From contig WNNJ02001502.1 in assembly GCA_012934845.2 (NCBI GenBank), positions 1-64,000 of the forward strand: a stretch of 64,000 bases of DNA, written 5' to 3'. The translations under genes were made by a program, and so were the position numbers. The notes beneath the pieces are model-generated. The model was not told where the DNA came from and did not search any database. It saw nothing but the letters and a program-made list of their open reading frames with translations. This stretch comes from Pomphorhynchus laevis. Lineage: Eukaryota > Acanthocephala > Palaeacanthocephala > Echinorhynchida > Pomphorhynchidae. The stretch's first letter is position 1; every line of letters starts with the position of its first letter. Positions 55,992-64,000 of this stretch are shown piece after piece.

Positions 55992-56359
55992 CTAGACGAA
56001 ATACACTTAAATATGATAACAAAGAAGAACAATAACAAATGTCGTATTGTAGAATATATCGTAATATAATATAATATTATAATATATATTAATATTAATT
56101 ATATAATTACTATTAATATTATACTAGAGAGACTTATGATATATCTCCATTGTTTCGATTGGATCAGTTAAAGAAAGAAACGGCCAATAGTAATGGTCCT
56201 GATTATGAAATTATTATAAATAATTATATTTATTTATAATGGCATCGTTATGTAAGTAGTAATTTCAGAAAAATAAATCAAGTCTGTGTAATTTCGAAAA
56301 CTAATTCAGACAAAGTATTACTTTAAAAGCCCTTATTATTAAAATCAGCTAATACATAC

Positions 56360-56458
56360 CTCTCGATAACATCCCATTCGGCTGTTGTGCTGCCGCTAAT
56401 AAGGTTAAAGTATTCGGATTCAAAGGAATTATCCTCAATATGGACATTCTCAACATCC
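56360..56458 (-). CDS. SSR2: TRAPbeta/SSR2 exon, upstream
   Basis: Minus-strand exon of 99 nt between acceptor ATTACAATTTAG and donor GAGAG-GTATGT. It encodes DVENVHIEDNSFESEYFNLI then SGSTTAEWDVIE. It aligns with [20 protein letters not shown] and LNVKWDRIAP of vertebrate TRAPbeta (conserved DV, DSF, F, SG, W-D-I). The first base completes a codon and the last two start one that the exon at 55991 finishes (AG-T, Ser). Exons for the signal peptide and N-terminal part were not found upstream. Confidence 0.7.
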
Positions 56459-56735
56459 CTAAATTGTAATATCAGTGCTTAAAAGGAAATGTAATTCCGA
56501 AAATAAATATTTTCTCCTGAACTAGATGTAAACAATTTTTAAGTGAAAATAAAAACAATTTTATTAGACCCAAATAAAGAAAATTGAATTTTCAAGGTCA
56601 TTATGCCCAGAATTTAATTTGATCATTACAACATAAACTTAGGAAAATATCAAAGTCTAAGTGGGTACAATGTAACAAATGGAAGTACAACTGATAATAA
56701 CTTGTTTTCTTAATAAAAGTATATTGTGGTTTCAA

Positions 56736-56776
56736 AAAAAGTTGAGAAAACATGCTGAATATCATCAGAATCGAGG
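56736..56776 (-). ncRNA. Possible decayed hammerhead core
   Basis: On the minus strand CUGAUGA is followed 31 nt later by GAAAC, but the intervening sequence forms no convincing stem II. Listed only because of the recurrent context. Confidence 0.15.
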
Positions 56777-57109
56777 CAGTTCAGGTCCTGTTTTATAGTG
56801 TCTTCTAATCTTCATTAATAAGGGTATCTTATCTCCTTAGCAAACACCAGCGAAACACTTTTAGATTTAAAGAAATCGCCTTATGATTCATATTCAAGTT
56901 AAATTGGCACAGGCAGCGTTTATTTAAACTTAGAGTGGAAGCGCGATCGTATAATTGTATTCCTGAAAGTTTACATAAATTATGACGAATAGATTTATCG
57001 AATTTAACGTACACGAACGGTATTCAAATACAAACACAAATGCTAAACAGATATATATATATATATAAATGATAGGATAGATATCAGAAACTTTACTGCG
57101 AAAATATTT

Positions 57110-57240
57110 GAGAATCGTTGCAAATCCGATCAGTTAACTGAGTATACGTATTTTGTGCTATATATAAATAATTAAATATTAATAAAATATTTTAATCTTA
57201 AGATCTTATAAAATTCAATTTTTGTGAATCGATTAAAATC
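57110..57240 (-). mobile_element. PLE-1 3'-terminal fragment
   Basis: Begins with the reverse complement of the PLE-1 end (GATCAGTTAACTGAGTATACG) and continues through the AT-rich tail to the CAATTTTTGTGAATCGATTAA block that corresponds to the AATTCATAAAAATTGA of other copies. Confidence 0.6.
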
Positions 57241-57339
57241 GATAAATGCATATGATGTAGGGCTTTAAAAATACTACTTTGTCACAGCATTACCAACTTT
57301 CTTGAATCTAGCAATGTGTTATGGAATAATCGAAATGGT

Positions 57340-58470
57340 TTCATAAGAAACAGATTACGTTCATCAATCTTCTAAATGCACAGAAGATTTGGGCTTACTG
57401 AGTTGATAAGAGTATTAGCGTCGACTTCATATTTTTCGACTTTTCGAATGCATTTGATCGGGTGGATCATAATCTGATAGTTATGAAATTCAAGAAATGG
57501 ATATGGATACTATAAAATACTCAATTTTATATCTAACCGTGTGTACAAGGTGGGTAAAATGGAACATTTTTGCAACAGTATGAGATCCAAGCGGGCGTAC
57601 CTCAGGGTTCGGTATTGATATTGCTGCTATTCAGCATTTACATTAACGAACTGCCAAGCTTACTGTTATCGTGCTCGCTGTTATATGCAGAGAATTTGAA
57701 AGTTGTTTGAAGGCTGGCAAGAGTGCTAACAGATTTTGAGTGCTTACAAGACGATGTCGATAAAGTTTCCGGTTGGGCGCGTGCAAATTGTCTAGACATA
57801 AACATTCAGATATGCACACATCTACGTATCAAATGATTTAACATAAATCTTCAGTTTAATTATCGTCATGGGAATAAATATATTAAGCTCGTGGAACATT
57901 TCAAGCATCTCGGAGTTTGGATTTCAAAAAAAATTACAACAAACCGTCATACTAAGTCTGTCTGTTCAAAGGCTAATCTTATGGTTGGTCTTCTATCTAG
58001 AACATTTAACTCCATTTATTCACAAATGTTCAAACCATTGATTAATGCGTACGTGCTCAGTCATTTACAAAATATGCATCCCCGTGTGTATATCTACGAA
58101 CAAATCGGAAGTCAATAAGATTTGAGAGCGTTTTAAGTCGAGCAACGAAACTTGTTAGGTCAATACGTTCATTGAATTACAATAGAAGACTTGAGATTCT
58201 GCAATCTTTGAAGACAAATCGAAACTTACGCGATGTGCTTGATCTGGAAGATTTCGCATGTGCATCATTATGTTTTGTCCGATATTATTCATGGTCGCCC
58301 GGGCCGCTATTTACGTAGGCATTCTATTGTCTTATAGCGTCAGCGGATTGTTCATACGAAGACAATACAGTTGAACCACCGAACTGTGAAGTTGTGGAAT
58401 TCACTAAGCACGAGTATAATTTAAGCTGAATTGGTGGATAAATTCAAGCATAGTATTATGAGCGGAATGA
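57340..58470 (+). mobile_element. LINE-C fragment (CR1-like reverse transcriptase)
   Basis: Pieces in order: FFDFSNAFDRVDHNL (57440-57480), AGVPQGSVL (57593-57620), INELPSLLLSCSLLYAEN (the box normally YADD), LQDDVDKVSGWARANCLDIN (57745-57800), FKHLGVWISK ... HTKSVCSKANLMVGLLSRTF (57898-58010), and a tail FESVLSRATKLVRSIRSLNYNRRLEIL. This layout is the CR1-type RT and thumb found in many invertebrates. The frame is broken several times; EN and ORF1 are absent. Confidence 0.8.
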
Positions 58471-58659
58471 ATGTTTTTTCTACTACAGGACACAAATCGC
58501 TGATCTAATTTCATTTATTTTATGCAATTATTGAGATATGCTTGTATTGCTGTCTTGTATAATAATATACGATGTATCAGAATTAAGGTTATTTACAATT
58601 GTTCATAATTACATTCGGGTCAAATTTAATCTTTATATGGTGAGTAATCCCCGAGAAAA

Positions 58660-58700
58660 ATACACAAATTGTTTTCAACCAATATTTCGGCTGCCAAGCA
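58660..58700 (-). ncRNA. Decayed hammerhead core
   Basis: Minus strand TTGAAGA-GGATTGC-TTG-GCAGCC-GAAAT: both core strands degraded, stem II mostly intact. It lies 100 bp from the PLE at 58805. Confidence 0.35.
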
Positions 58701-58804
58701 ATCCTCTTCAACTGATCTGAAATTACAATATAATATAAGTACAGGTAGTACACAATTTATACGAATAACAAAACAGTGTAAAAAATCGGAAACCCGGGAT
58801 CGTT

Positions 58805-59686
58805 CAGCCCGTAGGTGAAGTAGATCTCAACACCTCCATGATTATCATTGTCGTAGATGTGCTGGCATTTTGAGAGGGAAATTTGAGGTTTCAGTTCGAT
58901 TTATTTCCCTCAATAGTCTCGCTGTTATTTATATATATCGACTCAAGTACTAATCTGTCATTCATCCTGTTCTCTTGGTACAGTTGCCGCATTCTCAAAC
59001 GCAATTCTACGATCGGTAGAGATGACGTGATCCCAAACGCGCTGAGAGCGACACAATTCGGAAGATGCTACATAACTGTAACTACCCAAAATTGGCGATT
59101 GAAAAGGAGTACAAAATGCACATTGTTCTCGTAGTACAACACCTACCACCTCGAACAATACACCTAAGTGGTACATTAGCTCTTGCTATATCAACGACTT
59201 TCTCATGAATAAACTAAAGAGAATCGGCTATAAATTTGACAGGCAACTTAATGTTTATTATAAGAGAGGTGCCATTCTTGACGAGATTTTCAAACGCAAA
59301 ATTCACAAGCAAGACAGTAGCGTCGTGTATGCTATACCTCATGCTAATTATAATAGAACATATGCTGGTCAGACCAAAAACGGTCTTGCCAAGATAATCT
59401 ACCAACATAAGTATAGTTTAAAAAAAGTGACATGGCGTAGACCCTATTTAATCAAGTCATATCTACCTATCATAGAATTGCGTTTGAGAAAGCGGCAACG
59501 GTACTAAGAGAACATAGGCTAATTCGTATATTAGTACTTGAGTCGATATACATAAATAACAGCGAGACTATTGTGGGAAATAAGTCGAACTGAAACCTCA
59601 AATTTCCGTCTCAAAATGTTAGCACACAAGCGAAAAAGATACTCAGGGAGGTGTTGAGATCAAAAGTATACTTCGAGAACCTTTTG
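58805..59686 (+). mobile_element. Penelope-like element with 150-bp inverted ends and GIY-YIG
   Basis: 58805-58957 and 59533-59686 are inverted repeats of about 150 bp. The right one contains the end of the coding region (residues VLESIYINNSETIV) and the 3' end. The plus strand 59205-59507 encodes FDRQLNVYYKR, then VVYAIPHANYNRTYAGQT and QHKYSLKKVTW, the GIY-YIG nuclease of Penelope/Poseidon-type elements located after the (here missing) RT. The nuclease frame is open over 100 codons with decayed ends. The left repeat is a reverse copy of the 3' end. Confidence 0.75.
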
Positions 59687-59689
59687 TTT

Positions 59690-61225
59690 TCTTCTTGACG
59701 CAACTTATAATGTTCACTCTATCGATCCCCACGAGTTATCTTCTACTGTTCATACCATCGATCCCCACGAGTTATCTTCTAATGTTCACTCCACCGATCC
59801 TCACGAGTTATCCTCTTATTTTCAGTCAAAAATCACAAAGATCATATCCTCTATCCATATAAAGCATCAATTTTCGTCTTGCTCATCATGCAAATTTCTT
59901 TCTGAGCTATTCCATCTTCGTTTCTTCTAGTAAAGTCTCTAAGGTTATCCTCTCTATGCCCAATTTCTCTTCGCCTGCCGACCCTACCCTTACGTATGTA
60001 CTTAGATATATTTATTCCATCATATCACCGTCATTTACCACCGTTTTCAATTGTTCTATTCGTAACTATTTTTTAGAGAACTGGAAAGCAGCCATCATAC
60101 GTCCTTTTCTAAACAAACCGTCACTCGATCATTTACTTCCATCTTCATACCGACCGATTTATATTCGTCCGACCTTATCTAAACTCCTAGAGCGTCTTAT
60201 GTTATATCAAGTCAATCTATACCATGTTTCCTCAAATTTATACCCTTTTCAATCTGCCTTCTATTGTGGATCATCCATCATCACCTCGAAGTAACTCCAC
60301 CTATTTTATCTCTTAATTCGACCATTATTTCAATCGTTGACAATATTATATTCTTAGGTTTACACTTCGACAATTTCCATCCCTCAAACCTTTTGTTCGT
60401 GACAAAGTTCGCGCTTCTTTCTTATTTCTTCGTGACCTCCGTCGCATTCGTAGTCTAATCGATTTCCGCTCTTGCTTCATTTTTATATTGTATCTCTTGT
60501 TTACCACAGTTGATTATTGTCTTAGCTTATTTGCCAACTCTTATGATTCTGCACTTTTATCGCAATTATGCGCTTTTACTTTATCATAAAATCTTCTGCT
60601 CGTGTCCTCTAGCGTCTTCGCCGCTTCGACCATATCTTCCATAAACTTTCCGTCCTGGCCATCAATTAACCTTCGTGTTGAATTTCGTTTGGGTATTGTT
60701 ACCTTTCGTCTACTATTTTATCACTCACCTCACCATCATACTTATACCTTGCTTATCTTGATAATTCGCATTTTGTCCTCTTGGTGCTGCGATCAAGTAA
60801 TTCTCTACTTATCAACATCCCTTCGCACTCAACCAACTATGGTCTCCGCTCTTTTATCGTAGTTGTTTCACTTGCCTGAAATTATTTTCCAGCTCAAATT
60901 CGTTCTTCCTTGCCGCTTTCACTATTCAAACGTCTACGTTCCTGCACTATGGATCCTAATCCACAAGAATTCAATTTCTTTAACAACATGCTATCCAACC
61001 CACAATTCTATCATACATCTTCAACGAACTACCCAACATTTCCCCCTAACGCCTTACCACATTCAACTCATCTCCCTTATCTTCAATATACTTCCTTCCA
61101 TTTTATCAACATTTTCATTTTACAGGATATTTTTTTGTTTTCTTATTTGTTCTTTTTTTCTACGTGGGCCTGTAAGCGCGCATTGGCGTGCATTTACCAC
61201 TATAAATAAATAAAGTTTTCCATTA
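59690..61225 (+). mobile_element. LINE-B copy with internal deletion
   Basis: Starts in the region before RT. 59956-60290 encodes TYVLRYIYSIISPSFTTVF and PSSYRPIYIRPTLSKLLERL. The palm including YADD is deleted at about 60275, and the sequence resumes with MWIIHHHLEVTPPILSLNST and the C-terminal part. It ends in GTAAGCGCGCATTGGCG ... ATTTACCAC, AATAAATAAAG at 61215. Confidence 0.85.
59709..59817. repeat. 36-bp tandem repeat, three copies, in LINE-B
   Basis: Three copies of a 36-bp unit containing CGATCCCCACGAGTTATC. Since 36 is divisible by three, the frame is maintained. It lies in the EN-RT linker region. Confidence 0.85.
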
Positions 61226-61269
61226 AAATGATGGTTGGTATAATTGTCAGAAATGTTCCGTTGATGTCG

Positions 61270-63910
61270 GAACAGTTCCTTTGATGATCAGACTATTCAA
61301 CAATCACAGTAGAATACAATGCAATTCCCTTATAGGAATATAACAATGTACAGCATTGCAAAACTTGACAGGAAAAAATGTGCAGTACGATCAGTTGCCA
61401 TGCTTCAAATGATTCAACTTTTATGAAAATTTCAAGTAATTTTCCTGAGGGAAAAGACATTTCTAACGTAATTCTTGTCAACGATCATCTCAAGCAGGTT
61501 AGTGTTTGCTCTCGACAGAAAAAGGCGTCCTTTCCCCCGCCCCGAAGTTAAAAAACGCAATTGTAATTAAACTGTCTCAGCCAGAAGAGCGTCATAAGCT
61601 CTTTTCAATATTTTTGAGAAAATTTGTTAAAGACTCCAAACAAGATTATATTTAATTCGGTCAAAATGTACGACTCATCAATTAAAATTTCTTTCACTAC
61701 CGATGAGTTAGCATCTGATTATGTCTGTTTTTTTCAATCGTAACTTTAAAGATCTTGGGACTATTGAACACAAACCTATCCTTACAACTATGAAAATCTC
61801 AAACTTCCCTCATCATCTAGAGGAGGACGACCTTCTTGCTCTGAAGTCATTATACAAGCTTTCAAATGTACGAACTTTAAAAGGCAAATCTGTTTGTCCG
61901 ATTCCAGTGGCTTTCTGTTCGGTGGAATCGGGACACGGTCTTACGTTATGCCAATTCACCTGCAACCCCCTCCTGTGGTACAATTTACTCTTCTCTATTG
62001 TTGAAGAAGACAATCTTACCTTTCCCCATTGCGGCGTATGCCACAACTGAGGACACTGTGGATCTAATTGTTCAAAGTTCAAATTTAAGGAGTCTGTTAT
62101 CAGAACTCCTGCTGCTCATTACAAAAAGGGGAGAAATGCGAGGATTCTCCCAAGTGTGCTAATTGTAAAGGGGACCACCATGACTGGTCCAGAAAGTGTC
62201 CACTCTTCAAATAAATATAGAAGGGACTATGCGAACCCTTCAATTAATTCGAAAAGATCTCTGTAGCATCGGCAGCTAATCCTGATAACCGTATGTCGGA
62301 CAGGAATATCATCTACATATGTGACTCAAATAAAAGATCAATTCCATTGCAAATGGAGAAACTTGTTGCTAATATGTTCTCTTCGCTGTTTTCATCACCT
62401 GAAACTTCCTTGCCGGTTGCCTCTGCATCGAAGAAAAAGGGTTGAGCTTCACTCCGTTAAAGATCGGGGAGCTGCTACGAAAGACCTTCATGGGAAATGA
62501 AGACACTACCCGTGGGCAAGTGTGTGCTTAACTCCTGAAAGCCGCTTCCGGGCACCTCCAAATCCGTCGCTCCACTCTCTTCTCGTGTCTGTCAGTTTTG
62601 ACTGCCGGACAAAGAAGAGAAGTGACCATCACAATGCTTTGAACCACTTCTTCAGATGTGGCCGGCATCGACATTAGTAGACGTATTTTAATTCTAAAAA
62701 AATCCGGTCTTTTATCCTAAAGACCTGCGGCCCACTTTGATTCAAAATTCCCTCGTGTCGATTTACGAGAAAGCGCTTGCCCGTAAAATCCGCGATCATT
62801 TAAATAGGCGAAATTTAATTCCACCAGGTTTCCATGAGTTCGTCAAAGATTTCCATTCAGCTATAGGTGAATATCATCAGTTCTGTCAGGATAATATTCA
62901 TCAACTTGCTGTGGCTGTTTTCCTTAACTTTTCTGATGTATTTGACCGCATTTCCATTCCCTTTGTTATCTCTTCTCTCACGTCCATTGGGTTGCCTGCG
63001 AGAATTGTTAACAGTGTGTTGATACTGCTGTACACCAAGCGATTCTTTAATGAAGACAACCCTATTGTGTGTCAGTTCTACCCTATTACAGGTGTGCCCT
63101 AAAAATCACCTCTTTCTCCTATCTTGTTTTTTGCTGCTTCCATTGAACTCTTTAAAATATTAAAAAGCGAACAACGTCTAGTGGTATACGCTGATGATAC
63201 CACAGTCCAGTTCTCTGGACGTAGGTGCAAAGACGTAGTCTCGGACATCAGCCAATTCTTTTTAAGATTAATAGACCACTTAATCCGGTCCAATCGCATT
63301 TTAAACTCCGCCAAATCGCAGGTGGTGATCTTTCATGACGCTCATGCGACAAAACAAAAACTTAAGAGATTAGCTCTTTCTGCCTTCACCTCCATTTTGA
63401 TTAATCAACCCCTCCCTGTCTTCACTAGTCGATTAAAATACCTGGGTTTCACCGTTATGGTGAACTGGTCGGTGAAAGCTTATCCGGATAGACTACAACG
63501 TATCGTGAAGAGAGCTAAGTAGGCCATAACACGGGCCCAGCATATGTCATTGAAAGGAAAAACCCGGGTGCGTCTCTGGGGCACTTAGGCTATCTCGGGA
63601 TTAGTCTTCTTTTCTAAAGGACGTACCCCAGAGCAAAGGTTAAGGTTTCTCAAGCTCTTCATCTCTTGATTACCCAGCATTGTCCGCCTCGATTGGACTC
63701 TTCGGGGGAGGGGTGGAAGACCTCGGGTGGTTTAGTCGGAGGTCGGCGTGTTGGACTGGCTGGAGGGCTCAGATCCCACTGAACCTGAGACCATAAAGAT
63801 TAAGGACTTAAAAAAAGAAGGATGAAAGAATATTTCTGCCCTATTTTGATTTTCTTTTTCTTTAATTGAAAACTTTATCCTATGTATTATTGTTTTAAGA
63901 AAATCTTTAT
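61270..63910 (+). mobile_element. LINE-A copy 4, endonuclease deleted
   Basis: ORF1 starts with ATG at about 61378 and shows frameshifts, then CCHC knuckles (PHCGVCHN, CANCKGDHHDWSRKC in pieces at 62030-62210). At about 62525 the sequence jumps from the end of ORF1 to the linker before RT (PLPGTSKSVAPLSSRVCQ), so EN is missing. RT pieces: 62737-63102 (RRNLIPPGFHEFVK, FLNFSDVFDRIS, ITGVP) and 63124-63522 (LVVYADDTTVQFSGRRCKDV). The 3' part runs to about 63790 and the tail ends near 63910. Confidence 0.87.
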
Positions 63911-64000
63911 TTATTTATTTAAAACTTCAAAAACTGTACAGATGTGAACTTTGTATGAATAGTTTATTGGCAGCGTCTTGGTACGCATAGAAGACTAATA

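Noticed and set aside
58860-58960. Hammerhead in the inverted ends of the PLE at 58.8-59.7 kb
   Set aside because: GAAAC is present (ACTGAAACCTC on the minus strand) but no CUGAUGA strand or stem II could be fitted.
1-64000. LTR retrotransposons, endogenous retroviruses, Polintons and plain DNA transposons
   Set aside because: No long terminal repeats with integrase or protease motifs, no capsid or envelope genes and no transposase motifs were recognised; the terminal repeats found belong to PLEs or palindromes.
1-64000. tRNA and rRNA genes
   Set aside because: No cloverleaf with A and B box or conserved rRNA segment was noticed on reading; short ones could have been missed without a search.

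Overview
This is a eukaryotic, AT-rich, intron-containing and transposon-dense window, almost certainly from an invertebrate animal. I cannot name the species. Three host loci of animal type can be supported, all on the minus strand. (1) An uninterrupted 616-codon family-25 glycosyltransferase (collagen galactosyltransferase-like) lies at 3753-5603. (2) The mitochondrial ribosomal protein mS37/CHCHD1 is split into a twin-CX9C exon (15430-15548) and a C-terminal exon (10111-10272), joined in phase across a 5.2 kb intron. (3) Two phase-compatible exons of the translocon-associated protein beta subunit (TRAPbeta/SSR2) lie at 56360-56458 and 55889-55991. Further splice-flanked open segments are reported as unrecognised candidate exons.

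Most of the rest is retroelement. LINE-A (CCHC ORF1 plus endonuclease/RT ORF2) has one inverted and two head-to-tail copies at 18.2-29.9 kb and a copy lacking its endonuclease at 61.3-63.9 kb. LINE-B (CR1/L2-like) has a nearly complete copy at 44.6-48.9 kb, preceded by a 20-bp minisatellite, and truncated copies at 30.7-34.7, 35.9-36.8, 50.8-51.9 and 59.7-61.2 kb. LINE-C (CR1-like) is at 57.3-58.5 kb. Penelope-like elements (PLEs) of several lineages occur throughout as decayed copies. Some carry the RT (8.4-9.4, 16.7-17.4, 36.8-38.4 kb) and others only the GIY-YIG endonuclease (3.1, 12.4-12.9, 14.1, 53.9 and 59.3 kb).

The most unusual layer is RNA-like. Hammerhead ribozyme cores occur many times, often at PLE ends, inside long palindromes or beside (TA)n tracts. 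One on the minus strand at 35521-35570 is complete, with 6-, 5- and 4-bp helices and a GUC cleavage triplet, inside 200-bp direct repeats spaced 349 bp apart (retrozyme-like). A second repeat family (700-2850) carries all three hammerhead strands with covarying helices, but in an order that cannot fold as a normal hammerhead within one repeat unit. In tandem copies the strands of neighbouring units come in the right order.

Layout: 0-2.9 kb palindromes, (TA)n tracts and hammerhead repeat array; 2.9-3.4 PLE; 3.7-5.8 glycosyltransferase; 6.4-9.5 PLE-1 cluster; 10.1-15.5 mS37 gene with PLEs in its intron; 16.1-17.9 PLE; 18-30 LINE-A cluster; 30.7-38.4 LINE-B, hammerhead repeats and PLE-1; 38.4-44.3 mostly unassigned with a 92-bp higher-order minisatellite; 44.3-49 LINE-B; 49-57 sparse host exons, a LINE-B fragment and a PLE; 57-64 LINE-C, PLE, LINE-B and LINE-A.
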